From contig CAWUHX010000073.1 in NCBI GenBank assembly GCA_963922205.1, positions 620,001 to 684,000 of the forward strand: DNA of 64,000 bases. Direction: 5' to 3'. Of the stretch, positions 48,455 through 60,237 are shown one piece after another. The notes under the pieces are model-generated. The model was not told the DNA's origin, did not search any database, and saw only the letters and a program-made list of their open reading frames with translations. The position numbers were made by a program, and so were the translations under genes. Positions within the stretch are counted from its first letter, which is position 1. Each line of letters begins with the position of its first letter. This stretch comes from Romanomermis culicivorax (lineage: Eukaryota > Nematoda > Enoplea > Mermithida > Mermithidae).

Positions 48455-50450
48455 AGTTCAGGGATTTTTTGTGAATAGTGAGCTTTATGTATTAGGTGGA
48501 CCACTGTTAAGGAATTTCCCTCTGTGAGCCATGTATAAACACGGGATGATTCTTCAAATGATACCTTAAATTTTTGGGTGTAATCTTCCTCATTATAATT
48601 ATTTTATAGATTTCTCAATTTCCTGATGAATACATACATTTACTCATTTTCAGCAACATTGTTTACATATACAGGGTGAGCAAAAGAAGGGCGACCAGTA
48701 CTGACTTTCAAAACTTTCAAATAGGTAAAGCTTTGTTATGTGGTTTCCTGCCATAAATAGACAAAACAGCTGACATAAAGTGAAAAGTTTCAGCCAGATT
48801 GCCCGAATATTGAGTGGCTAGAATACTTAACACCAATTTTTGCAACTAAATTTCGGAAATATGACAAAAATTGACAAAATCGAGATATCTTACAACAGAA
48901 AAGTACAAAAAATCCAATCATAACAATCATGTAGCAGCTAGAAACTACGAGAGAGCTGTTTTAATGCAGCCTAGTTTCTGAAAGATGGTCAAGTTATGAT
49001 GAGTGTGAGGTGGGGGCGAGATGGACGGGAACCAGATTTGACCACAGCTGGGTACAGGGGTCCGTAAGCAGAGGTAATTGTAGGTGAGATACGCAATGGA
49101 AAATGATAAAGCCACCCAGAATGCCTGGTGTGGCCAGAGACGACGTTTTTCCTATATTTCATTCTAACTAAAAAGAACAACAACAAAAAATAAATACAAA
49201 ACGCCTTTATGGCCGCAACAACAGATTTATGCGAAATATATTTGTACAAATGACATTTTTTATATACCTGATCTTATATTTACGAACGTGTTTTTATTTA
49301 TTGGTTGTTTACTGTAATTACAAAAATGAAAAATAAGTTATAATATCCGTTTAGTTCAGTGTGGTATACTACACCCCTCCCCCTGGGAGAAACAAAATGT
49401 GACTAAGACAGAAAGGAGGAAGAAAAACAAAGATGGAGGTGGAAGAAAAGGAGGAGGAAGGAGGAAGAGGTGGAATCAGGTTCAGAGGGGATGTCATGAG
49501 GACAGATTAAAAAATGAACTTCGGGGAGTCACCAGATGTCAAATACTTAGGCTATGATGACCCCCTGGGACTCATCACTACTACCTAGTGACCCCGAAGA
49601 GCAGCTACCCTACAAGCTGCTGGGAGCCCCTGAGTTTGAACAAAAATAAGAAAAGGGGAAATAAAGAAAAGATGAAAGAATAAGGGAGCATTAGTCACAT
49701 TTTGTTGTTGTTTGTGTTTGAAAATGTGGTATTTTATTCTAACTAAAAAGAACAACAAAAACTAAACACGAAACGCCTTTATGGCTGCAACAACAGATTT
49801 ATGCAGAATATATTTGTACAAACAACGTTTTTTATATACATGATCTTATATTTATGGATGTATTTTTATTTATTGTTTACTGTAATTACAAAAATGAAAA
49901 ATAAGTGATAATATTGGTTTAGCTCAGTGTGGTATACTACATTTCTGTTTCACCAATAATTTTAGTCATTTCTCAATGTGATCAATGATGGGATTGATTT
50001 TGGCAAAATTTTGACAATATTAAAACAATAAGCATTGACCCTAAACTTACCAATTTTATACTTACAAATCCAAGTGATGATTGTCAATGTTCACTTTAAT
50101 GCTGTATCAATATTTTGTTCAATTTGCTTGTTGCCCATATATTCGATGAATCAAAGGGACTTTCAGCAAATTAGTCAAAACAGTCGAAAAATCTTTTTTT
50201 CACATATTACAACATCTTCCCCCCCCCCGACATATTTTTTGTAAACAGTTTTACAAAACTTTTGTTTCAAAATAAAACAACTTTTACTTTGATTTCACGA
50301 CTTTTACTTTTTGAAAATGATCATTTCTACTAAATTTCTGTTTCTACATTAACCACAAATGCATAGGAATACAAAATTTTTGCCCTTGCAACAAAAACAA
50401 ACAGGGCATTCTAATGCAGGAATCTGTACTATAGAATCTTTATCCATTCT
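48455..50450 (-). repeat. Dispersed repeat, copy B, interrupted
   Basis: Inverse of copy A (26102-27172): 48455-48980 matches 27172 down to about 26660, and 49942-50450 matches about 26660 down to 26150. The break in the middle is the insertion at 48981-49941. It ends before the outer tip seen in copy A. A TA-CAGGGTGAGC tip is visible at 48670-48681. Confidence 0.8.
48981..49941. mobile_element. Unclassified 961-bp insertion with internal direct repeats
   Basis: It interrupts copy B of the dispersed repeat; TTTCTG is present on both sides (48975-48980 and 49942-49947) and only once in copy A, so it is a 6-bp target duplication. Structure: about 180 bp of unique sequence, a repeat R1 (49161-49373), a core of about 360 bp, and R2 (49736-49941). 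R1 and R2 both begin ATTCTAACTAAAAAGAACAAC and end GTGTGGTATACTACA. The core has a purine-rich strand and hairpins (CTTCGGGG/CCCCGAAG at 49518-49600; AGCAGCT/AGCTGCT next to it). R2 ends exactly at the insertion border. No ORF of note. Confidence 0.72.
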
Positions 50451-50520
50451 TATTAGGCTGCTGTGGGGTCGAGATGATGTAACTGGCCTTTGGGTTTAGA
50501 CAAAGGAAGTTGCAACAGTT

Positions 50521-50523
50521 CTG
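50521..50523. repeat. Harbinger target-site duplication, left (CTG)
   Basis: Pairs with 53838-53840; the 3-bp length is that of PIF/Harbinger. Confidence 0.85.
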
Positions 50524-50880
50524 GGCCCAGTTGTTAGATTGTTCCTTAAAGCTTAAGGAGTCCTTAAACAATTCCTTCCTCTGAAGGAAATGTTGAAGGT
50601 GTTGCTCCAATCCGTTCCTTAAAAGGGAAACACTTCAAAGGATTCCTTTAAACGTCGGATTGCTCGAACGTTCCTCGATCTTTTCCTTAAGCATTTTTTT
50701 CCTTTCAAGGAATCCTTAAGTCAAGGGTGCTACTGAGCATCCTCAACATTAAATAAAATGTTTATTTTTAAAAATTTTTAAACGTATTAATAGAATTACA
50801 CTTCGTTTCTCTAGTTAAAAGATAATTTAACGATAAAAATTTTTTTTCGTCATTTCACAAATTATATTTTACTTCAAATT

Positions 50881-52202
50881 ATGGCTCTTAATCGAATCTT
50901 GCGCGTTTTATATTCGGACGACGATAGTGACGATGAACTACCAAGGAAAATACGAAAATTACGTGATACAACATCGCCTTTCAATGGATTATCCGACTTT
51001 CAAATTTATGAAAGGTAAATTTAGATTGATGGGATCTTACGTTTAAAGTGTAAATTTTTGGAACTTAAAAAAAGTAAATTTGAGGCTTTTGCTAAAATGT
51101 TTTCTTTTCTAAAATTTGCGGAGTATAGTTCTTTAAATTAAATTTTTTTTTGCTTAAAAGATTTTACATAGTAGCGTCTTTTTGTTTAGATATCGTTTTA
51201 CGCCAGCGGCCATTTTAAATTTGACCCATTTATTAAAAAACGATTTAGAAAGGTCAACGAATCGAAATCATTCAATTTTGCCATTAGAATGTATTTGTTT
51301 AGCTTTACGTTATTTGGCGTCTAATGCATTTCAACAAGTTAGTTCTTGCACGCCTTAAAAAACGTTTTGTAGGAATTTTGAAGTCTAAAATCGTTTTTTG
51401 TATATTATATACATGAATATCGCACCACTTTAATTTCTAGGTAATTGGTGATACTCTAAACGTCGATAAAAGTACGCAATGTCGTAGCTTATGGTCAACA
51501 ATCAATGCTCTCGTGAAACATAGCTCGTCATTTATTAAATTCCCGACCTACAACCAACGACGTGACATTCACGAAAATTTTCAAGAAAAAAACGGATTTC
51601 CATTCGTTATCGGCCTCATTGATAGTACTCACGTTCAAATTTTGCCGCCAAAACGAATCGAGCATGTTTATTTCAATAGAAAACATAGAAAAACGTATAA
51701 CATCCAAGCTGTATGTGGGCCAAATGGCGAATTTTTTAACATCAATGTTTCATTTCCGGGTTCGGCGCACGATGCTCGCGTCTTTAGAGAATCAAGATTG
51801 AAGTCGCATTTAGATGGTCAGCCATTAGACTTTGGCTATTTGTTAGGTGATAGCGGGTATCCGTGTTCGGATATTATTTTAACGCCTTATTTAAAACCAA
51901 ATAATAATCAACAACATCGTTACAATTCGTCACATAAAAGAACCCGTGTTCTTATAGAACAAGTTTTTGGCAGGTGGAAAAGGCGCTTTCATATTTTGCA
52001 CATCGAAATTCGAGTTTTCTTCAAGAATGTTCCCAAATTGGTTTTATGTTGCGCAATTTTACACAATTACGCCGTGCATTTAAATTTGCCCGATTTTGAA
52101 GATGAAGTTGAAAATGATGATATTGACGATAATAATGATTTACCCAACAATTTTGATAATAATATTAGGCATCATGATTATGTTTGTCAACACTTTTTTT
52201 AA
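50881..52202 (+). CDS. Harbinger transposase (HARBI1-like nuclease)
   Basis: Exons 50881-51014, 51190-51337 and 51441-52202, joined by GT-AG introns without a frame break, give 347 residues, close to the about 350 usual for HARBI1-type proteins. I chose the ATG at 50881 because it opens the family-like N-terminus (acidic patch YSDDDSDDE, then the helical region). Catalytic residues: D in VIGLIDSTHVQI, D in YLLGDSGYPC, E in RVLIEQVFGRWKRRF. The region SFPGSAHDARVFRES is the family signature. C-terminus acidic. No stop or frameshift was found, so it may be active. The enzyme cuts at the TIRs and works with the Myb-like partner encoded nearby. Confidence 0.93.
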
Positions 52203-52278
52203 CTAAAAATTAACATTCTTGATAAGCAATTTTTTAATAATTATATTGGTCAACATTTTTTTAAATAAAAAATTAAAA

Positions 52279-53602
52279 TTATTGATTAACAATATTCACA
52301 CAAGCTTTTTCAATTCCAGGGTTATCCTGAATTATTTTTGTAATTTCTAAACGAGCTTCAAGTTCGGCAGTATTAAAATAACTGGCTGCCAATTTAGCAG
52401 CATTGGAAAACTCTTTATAAGCTTCAATTTTGGCCTCTGCTACTTCTTTTTCAATACGAAGACAATCTTCGGCTATTGCTTCTTTAGAATGACTCTGTTG
52501 TTCTTTGCAAATGTTACTGCTGACGTATCGCCTTTTCATATATTTCCTCGATTCAATACTTTGGACGGGTAAGGAGGAACCAGCTTGAGCGCTGGGTAAT
52601 AACGACGCTCGGCCGCTAAAAAACAATGACGATCCTGGAGCGCTGGGTAAAGACGATGGACGATTAATATTATTTTCCAGTGATTGCTGTTCCAAACCTT
52701 GAAAATCATTAAAATTTTGAATATGACAATTTTTACGCAAAATAAAATATTAATTACTCGACAAAGGTCTAACGGTAAAATCCGAATCGTCAAAAGCCAA
52801 GGGACCTAAATTTTGCTCCGTTTCAGGTTCACGATCGAGGTTTTTACCTAAAAAGAATAATTAAATTTACAGTTTCGGCTATAAAAACAAATACAAAATA
52901 CAAATACAAACATAGTTTTACGCAATATTTTTAAAACTTCATCGTCGTCTAAGTCAGATAAAGGTGAATACATTAATTCATTCGTAGGACCTTTTGTTTG
53001 ATTAACATTTTTTGATAAAGTTATCCCGGTCAAATTAATTTCATTTAATGTATCGATTCCGGTCGATTCTCCAGTAAAGTATGGTTCAGAAGCGTCGCCG
53101 AAAATATCGTCAACAATTTGAGAAATTTAACTAATATGCGGTGGTGGAGGTCCACCCCCTGTTTTTCTAAGAATAGATAGTTTAATTTTGATATAAATTG
53201 CCGAAATTTAAATTAAATACATGCCATTTACCTAGCTTCTTTATCACATTTTGAACGTTCTTCTTTGCAAATCCATTTCAAGTTATCCCACAACTTTTGT
53301 AATGATTCGGTTGTACGAATTCCAGTCGTCGATTTTTTATTATATTTATTCGTTATCTTAATAACATGGGACATTCACTGAGTAAGGTGTTAAAAATTTT
53401 ACCTTTAAAATTTTACTTGTTCCCAAGCAAAGCGTTTCTTTTTGTTTGATTGGGCGCTCATTTCACACGCAAAGATTTCGTCGCGCCCCTCCTTAACTAA
53501 GGATAAAAAGAAAATTTTTTCTTCCGAACTAAACGCTGCACTTCCTGGCTTTTTCGTTTTCTTAAAATCCGTTTGTATTTCCATCGTAATAATTGGACAC
53601 AA
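52279..53602 (-). CDS. Harbinger Myb/SANT-like DNA-binding protein (spliced, one in-frame stop)
   Basis: Exon 1 ends at 53419 (start at 53602, or more likely the ATG at 53584 before EIQTDF). Exon 2 is 53356-53232, exon 3 begins at 53166. The exons give a trihelix/Myb_DNA-bind_5 type domain: AFSSEEKIFFLSLVKEGRDEI, FAWEQ / ITNKYN, then LQKLWDNLKW. This is followed by GGGPPPP. Just after, a TAA at 53127-53129 interrupts the frame. Reading through, the chain continues to 52921, and further open exons lie near 52830-52745 and 52740-52279, the last with a charged coiled-coil (KEVAEAKIEAYKEF). In the family this protein carries the transposase to the nucleus and to the TIRs. The stop could be real, or a sequence error, or be skipped by a splice I did not find. 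Confidence 0.75.
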
Positions 53603-53837
53603 TATTACAAATTAAAAATTTATTCAAAATTATTAAATAATTAAAAATTACTTGTCTGAATAGCAAAAAAAATACAACAAAATTATTGAAGGAAGCCTTT
53701 TAAGGTCTCCTTATTCAAGGAAAAGGTAGAAATTATTCGAGCAATGCACCTCTAAAGGTCACCTTTAATGAGGACACCTTAAGAGTTAAGGAATTCTTTA
53801 AAGGAAAAAGTTAAGGAAAGAATCGAACAACTGGGCC

Positions 53838-53840
53838 CTG
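53838..53840. repeat. Harbinger target-site duplication, right (CTG)
   Basis: Pairs with 50521-50523. Confidence 0.85.
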
Positions 53841-55018
53841 ACCACAGGCTAACAACAACAACAAACTAAAAACTCTCCCAGACATTTCACCAGATACTCG
53901 CCAGAACTTTCACCAAACCTCAGGCAGAACACCTTGACACGTACCTCAGGAGATCCTACCCAAGTCTCCACACCTAACCTTATACGCTCCTCCCCTACGC
54001 TCACAAAGCAATACACTTATGGGTTCAAAATGTGTTGGGTGACGACGTGCTGCGCCAAAAGAAATAACAATAATAAAAAATGTATAATCAAAGGCAATGG
54101 CGGCGACGCTCCCAAACATAATATTTTTTAACACTGATAAACAAACATAAAAATCGCAAAACAGTGGCAGCATATATCTGTGCAAATTATTTTCTTCTTT
54201 TTTTGCCACTTTTTTCCCCCTCCAACCGCCTGCGCACTGACGCCGGAAGCTGAACACGTGCACCTGAGGCCACCCCAACATCCCTCAGCCCTCAAAACTG
54301 ACCAACGGGAGGTGAAAACCTTTCTGCAGCCTGAGTCTCATACTGAGGCCCCGACTGCATAACAGTTCTCCCCTTGGAAAACAAATTTTTTAGGCTACCC
54401 CCTCCAAGATGTGATCCAGCCCCTAACAGGTCCTTCAGGTGATGGCGACTTTGATCAATATATTCGGCAGGGCACTCCTTTTCAGGCTACCCGAAACAAT
54501 CACAAACGTAATTCGGCCTGGACTTTGATGTTGATCTGTGCCTAGATCTGGGGTGCTGCTGTTCCTCTTCTCTCGTGTACTGGTTTTTACAGCCTAAGGG
54601 TTAAGCTACCACAGGTGCACTTCCTCTATGGTCGGCCACTCGCCACATTGCTCTGTCCAATACAAATCTATTCAATAAAAAATATTTTCTATAAAATATT
54701 TCAATTATACCTGATTTACGAAATAATTTTATAAATGCAAATAAAATTTTTCACCTCTTCATCTTTTTGAGGCCCTGAAATTAATGAGAAAAATAGGAGG
54801 GCTATATACACGCCCAAAATTAGATGGACAGAAATAACGAATTTTGCCGGGCAACTTTTGGGCACCGGGAACGAGAAAAATTTATAATTTAAAGCAACAA
54901 TAAAACGAGATAATATATATTTTTTTTGTATTTTGTATTTTGTTTGTGTTTTTATATTTTTAAATTTTTTAAATAAAATTTGTAGGAAATAATGAATTTT
55001 GGTCCAAAAACAATGCGG
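53841..55018. other. No gene supported
   Basis: Moderately GC-rich to about 54660, then AT-rich. The sequence CAACAACAACAAAC follows the Harbinger end. Plus-strand AATAAA motifs occur at about 54674 and 54972. Small ORFs here have no recognisable content. It may hold the 3' end of the element whose long ORF ends at 55050. Confidence 0.4.
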
Positions 55019-55049
55019 CTATATGAAATTATTGTTGCCCGCCGCCACC

Positions 55050-58000
55050 TTAACGGCCGTATTGGAAGCTACCACGGCGAGGGTAGGGACCACCCCGAGC
55101 TCCATGACCCCTGAGGAATCCCCCAAAAACTCCTCGAGGTTGGGTCGCACGAGGGGGTCCGCCCATTGCCTGACCTCTATACGGTTGCGGATTAACCATT
55201 CTAAAGGGTCTTCCTTGACCCTGTCTCTGACCTCAGCCTCGGCCATATCCCCCTCCAGTTCTCCTCTGGTACGAGCCCTGAGTGGAACTTACGGAAGATA
55301 CTCCAGAAGCTGAGGTACTGGACCTACCTTCACTTTGCTGATTTGCATACGGTAACTTGAATACTCCAGGCTGTTGCCGACTCTGCGAGTGAGACGATTG
55401 TCGCGAGTGCTGGCTCCTAGTCCTGGATGTATCCCTAGGTTGCCTTTCGGTTAAAATGAGAATCTTGAAGGGTTGCCCCTCCTCATCCTCGGCTTTCTGG
55501 AACTTACCAGAAAACTTCTGAACCATATCAGACAACCTTCTCTTTGCTGCAATATCCACTGCAGTTTGCTGGTGTTCCTGTATTTGGTTGGCATACGCTT
55601 CCCTGAATGCAGTACCACCCTCTCCCCACAAGCAGATAGAATAATACCTCTCCGTCACAAATGACTTGGCCCGTGCATCCACTGCACCAATATGTCTCGG
55701 GCCCAACTGCTGTTGTTCTAACTTTAGCAACACCATGGTACATAAGTATCTCATGGCTGCCATTACTATTTCCGCATCAAAGTGATGAATCCAATTTGGC
55801 ATGAACTTGAGCCAAATATACTCCCAAATGGGCTCAGGAACGTTTATGTGATCATACAGGAAACCTCCTTGAACATCAAAGGGATCCCCATAGTTCACAT
55901 AAAGCTCCTCTACTCCATTATTCACCAATGCCCAGATGATTTGATTCCTATTATCATCTGGCATATCCTGAGCAAAAAATTCGATCACCTCCGGTGTCGA
56001 AAAATCTATCCTTCCTTTTACCATTGGAAACTTCTTATGGACATCCCAGTAGTCTCTCAAAACAGAACTCAGGTACTCCAAAGTTACTTCCTTATCTCTA
56101 CTTCTCTTGACCGATTTAGTCGGTTCCCACATAGAGGGTTTAGAGATAACTTTTTTCCCAGAGGAACTGCTCTGGTTCTGCTGAGAAGTCCAGTCCACTT
56201 TAGACACGGGCTTAGCCAAAGTACTTTTCGTCATTGCACTTACCTGAGGTGCAGCCGATTTACTGGGTACTTTAGCGGAAGCTACCGTCAACTGCACTTG
56301 ACTCGTAGAACTTGTGGTTCCAGGGGTCAGGCTCATCTGCATAGTTCTAGTCTTGTACTTGGTTGAATCCGTCAATAAAGTAGTAGATCCAGCAAACTTC
56401 AAGCCCACAGACGTAGAACTCCCTGTCTTTTCTCCTTCATCATCGGTAATTTCAATGACATCTTCCTCATCTCTCCTTTTAGCCCTATTGGCCCTTCGAG
56501 CTATCTTCCTCCTTCCTAATCTTTTAATCTGGTCGTCTGTACGACCTTCTGCTCTGAACTTCCTAACCTCCTCAGTGGTATACATACCTGGTATACCACC
56601 ATCTATACCTGGATCTCTGGGCGCTACTTGAACTGTCGGCGTAACCTTGCTGACCGCAGGTTGGATGGCCTGCGTACTAGCAGGCTGCACCTGCAATTTC
56701 GGGATATAATAAGCAGTAGGCGGCTTGGCCGGAGCTTGCACGACTGTAGGCGCTGCCAGAGGCGTCGGCTGCGCCGTAAAACCAGCCAATACCTGCTCCA
56801 GCTGCTTCTGCTGCTGATCTAATCTCGCTTTTTGCTCCGCAAGCTGTTTAGTGAAAATCTCTTTCTGCCTTTCGATTTCCTTTTCAGCTCGTTCCCTGAG
56901 CCTTGCTTCAATTTCCTCTATTGTTGGACTTGCAGCAATCGTTATCAGATTGCTTTCATCCAACATTTGCTCTGTCCTGACATCCATTCCAGAAAGTAAA
57001 CTTTCTGTCTGATCTACTAAAGAGGTTACCTGTGTTTCTTGATCAGGCTGTATCAATGATTCAACAGTGACCTCCTTGTCCACTTCTAAATCGTCTCCTA
57101 CCTGATTCAAGTCTATGGGGGTGTTGAGGTCTGCAGGTATCGCTTGTTGCTGTACTTTCGCCGCAACAGGCTCAGCCTGCATCCCCTGCACCTGATCCAT
57201 ACTACTCATATCAACTCCAGATTGCTGACTCACTGTTGTGCTTACTTCAGTGCCTGTAACCGGCACTGTTGGCTGCTTACCTGTCGGCGTCACTACAACC
57301 TTATCGCCAATATGCGTAATTGTGAAACCTGGAGCATCGGATGGCAATATCGGCTCGAAAAATGGCGGCTCGTAACCTGGAACCTATTCCGGTTGATATG
57401 CTAACACGCTCTTCTTCTGATTCTCCTTCGTTGCGTCCTCACTCATATCTATTGGGTATCGCAAACCTGGAACTCGGACAGCTATTTGGCGGAAGTAAAA
57501 CCTCTGATAGCAGTACGGATTATCTTTGTACTGCGGACACTCCGCATTAGGCTTCCTCTTACCTTCCGGTCTTTGCTCCCATGATTTTGTCTTGGGCCAA
57601 AATCGGATCAGCAAAAATCCGAAACGATTTCCCCAACATGTAATCCCATCGCCCTTTGTTGGCCTATGCACCTCCGTCACTGGAAGACTATTCAAAAACG
57701 ATAAGTACTGACCGTACCTTTCTCCCCTCCACAACATCTTCAAGAGTTGTTCCTTTCCCTCAGGGCTAAAGGATCTCATATAGTTATGGTCAAGGAGAGA
57801 GGTAATGTACTCTTCCGCTTCCTCTCTACAAGCTGGCCAAAATAAATGAAACGTGAGCGGAACTTTGTTACACACTGACTCCAAATTCTTAAAATTGTCC
57901 TCAATCAATATTTCAGAATAAGGATCGATATCCATACTCCAGTGTTGTCTTACGTACGAGTCTTTACCATTCGATATGTTGACTGGTTCATACTCGTGGT

Positions 58001-59352
58001 AATCAACTTCCAGAGATGTTATCTCCAACAATTGCTTAGTTTCTTTCCTATACCTTAGGAAATTCTCGTACAAAACCATAGATACTGGTTCATCAAGTCT
58101 ACTGAAACTTTTCCCTTGATTAACCATATCTATCACCTTCTTCGTAATTAGAGTTCTAATCTGCTTTTCCGACAAAGCTTCTTCAAACTCTTCATCCTCT
58201 CTTACCATATCATACCCGTCCACATTCTTACTTTTCTCTTTGACGGTATAATCGGGATGAATACCTTTAGGGATGCTTACTTCTCTCCCTCTATTTGGAT
58301 TGGCTTCGTAATTAGGGAAGCTGTACTCCGTATAGCCTCCAAATGAGGTATCCATTTGGGCAGCCATAGGGGCATACACTTCCTGCCTCATCACGTGATA
58401 AATAGCCAATGACTGCGGCTCTTCTACCTCTGGACTTCCCCAAAAAGTTTGCGGAAAGTTCTCACCATGTATCATATTAAAAAACCTGTATAGCCTGAAG
58501 GCCATTATCTGAATCTGCTCTGCCTTCATCAAATCATGCAGAAAGTACTGGAATCCGACCTCGACTTCCATAGCTAACTCATAGTGGAAAAGTGCTAGGA
58601 AAACCAACAATGAGTAGTAGGCGTCCAGTGCTGAATACCTTATTTCAAACTGCGTTAACGTGTGCCTACAGAATTGTTCACGTTGCGCTCTCCGACGGAA
58701 ATCAATTTAAAAATAACCAATATCCGCCAGATACAGCTCCATGAACAACCCTTTCAGCTTAAAAGTCTCTGGGCAAAGTCCCAACTTCCTGGACATTGCC
58801 AAACATCTCCCATTCAACTGGTCTCCTACCTTGGCTATGTCATAATAAGGGCCATATGAAGACGTAACTCCTATGTTTGATCTCTGGTGTCAGATCAACA
58901 TCTTGGTGCTTTCTCCTGCGCCATTAACATTCCAGATGGCAACCAGATCTGTAACCAAGTTGTATCCAATGAGAAGCATGTCCGAATCTAAAAGCTCATG
59001 AATGAGCGTCCTTCGGCATGATTGCCGTAGTATCTACAACAAAGGTGTCTCCAGTCACCGTCGAGAGGCTAATGACTCTCGCGAACTCCTTGCCTTTTAG
59101 GTTATCAACCCCAGAAGTCGCAAAAACCTTACTCACATACTCTTGAGTAACCTTCTCGGTGTCGAAACGGATAATTGGCTGTCCTCGAAACCTACTCGCC
59201 GTCAAGGTTTCGATCATCTCAGCCACCTTACCTATTTCTATCATTTTTGGTTCCATCAATTCCAACAGAAATCTCCCAAAATTCGTCACGAACCATCGTT
59301 CTAATTTGCCAACTCTGACAACGCATTTGATGTTGTAGTCTAAAAAATTCAT
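55050..59352 (-). pseudogene. Long ORF: DEDDy 3'-5' exonuclease domain, coiled-coil region, RG-rich tail
   Basis: One reading frame runs from about 58998 to the TAA at 55050-55052, interrupted only by TGA 58890, TAA 58707, TAG 57384 and TGA 55233; all lie in the same phase. A further 118 codons (59352-58996) join with one frameshift. Domains: exonuclease motif I FDTEKV (about 59162), motif II GYNLVTDLVAI (about 58950) and motif III YSALDAY (about 58632), which give the D, E, D, D and Y of the RNase D/WRN-like group. Next a 400-residue region without known domain. Then a Pro/Gln/Thr-rich stretch with a coiled coil of E, R, K and Q (about 56930-56800), basic KRRDEEDVIEITDDE, a helical region (about 56130-55500) that could be capsid-like, and an RG-rich tail (GGGYGRG, then PRGVFGGFLRGHGARGG). 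The 704-residue piece 57347-55233 and the 408-residue piece 58610-57384 are parts of it. Full length would be about 1430 residues. It lies 3' of a gypsy pol on the same strand. Confidence 0.7.
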
Positions 59353-59871
59353 ACGAAATGTTTACAACTTTTTTATGAAAATTTTTTTGAAGCGGACAGA
59401 CATCAGTTAAGTTCTACCTTCACCACAGATAGTAAGCACAAATAGGAAAAAAAAATTGCAAGCAGGGGACAATAAGGTACCAAACATATATTGGGTTAGT
59501 GTTGGCAGATGGTTAAACACAAGTGCGGCCTTGACTTCTACCTTATACGGGAGTACATGCACAGACCATCTGCATCTTCCATCATTCGACTGCATGCCGT
59601 CTCAATCCAATGCCCAAAACGGCCTATTCAACGAACAAATTAATAATATCTAAGAAAGATTTAAAATACTTGTACAATTTTACCCAAAATGAGGAAATTT
59701 GTAGAAAATTAGATAAAGATAGAATTTTGAAATTTAAATAATTTTGAAATCATCTACCCCTAGTCGACTAGTTGCTACACACCACTTCTTCCCCATCACA
59801 TAAACGAATTTATTCAACTCGCCATGTGTGTAGAGGAATAATGTAGTTTTGCAAAAAGTCCAAATCTCGCG
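59353..59871. other. Interval without a supported gene
   Basis: Lies between the 121-codon ORF and the exonuclease ORF. It holds a weak minus-strand frame (59595-59407) with a hydrophobic C-terminal run (FFFLFVLTI). Could be leader, intron or LTR of the exonuclease-bearing element. Confidence 0.35.
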
Positions 59872-60237
59872 CTACGGGCAGCTTTGCCACACTTTTTCAA
59901 GTTGACAGAACAAATTTGTTCCCACTAAATTTTTACAATTGTCTAGGCCTTGATCTAGACACCCATGGGTTATAACATCCTGCTTTGCCCAATTAATTTT
60001 TAAATTAACTAAGTTTAACAACTTAGGTCGCTTACCATCGACTAAAAAATACCGATTATTTTGCCGCACCTGCAGCTGACTGTAGGTCAGGTGGGGGTCC
60101 GTGACCAAATATTGCTTTGTGCGGCATCCATTGGGAGGCCGCAACATTCCTACCGCTTCTTTCTTGAATTCTTCGAATTCAGTGCTATCAATATTCAAAA
60201 ATTTTTTAAAATTTTTTGAGAGCTGAAAAATCAACAA
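59872..60237 (-). CDS. Hypothetical protein, 121 residues
   Basis: Open from ATG 60237 to a stop at 59872, with QLSKNFKKFLNIDSTEFEEF and later QLQVRQNNRYFLVDGKRPKL. No family recognised. It lies between the pol gene and the exonuclease ORF, on the same strand, and has similar base composition, so it may be a separate small ORF or the first exon of the next gene. Confidence 0.4.
   Translation of the reverse strand: MLIFQLSKNFKKFLNIDSTEFEEFKKEAVGMLRPPNGCRTKQYLVTDPHLTYSQLQVRQNNRYFLVDGKRPKLLNLVNLKINWAKQDVITHGCLDQGLDNCKNLVGTNLFCQLEKVWQSCP

Larger units (their letters stand above)
50524..53837 (+). mobile_element. PIF/Harbinger DNA transposon, nearly intact
   Basis: 3314 bp between CTG duplications. 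Left tip GGCCCAGTTGTTAGATTGTTCCTTAA; inverted right tip GGCCCAGTTGTTCGATTCTTTCCTTAA. The subterminal regions carry many CCTTAAAGG/AAGGAATTCC-like motifs in both orientations. Two genes inside point towards each other: the transposase on the plus strand (50881-52202) and a Myb/SANT-like gene on the minus strand (52279-53602). The two-gene layout is standard for autonomous Harbinger elements. Confidence 0.93.

Noticed and set aside
49161..49941. Direct repeats read as LTRs of a TRIM
   Set aside because: The insertion starts 180 bp before the first repeat, and the repeats do not begin with TG or end with the duplication on both sides.
49921..49941. TAGCTCAGTGTGG as part of a tRNA
   Set aside because: Only an A-box-like motif; no B box or cloverleaf follows at the right distance.
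55473..57550. Several plus-strand ORFs of 60-194 codons
   Set aside because: They are shadows of the long minus-strand ORF: composition is biased and they have no domain.
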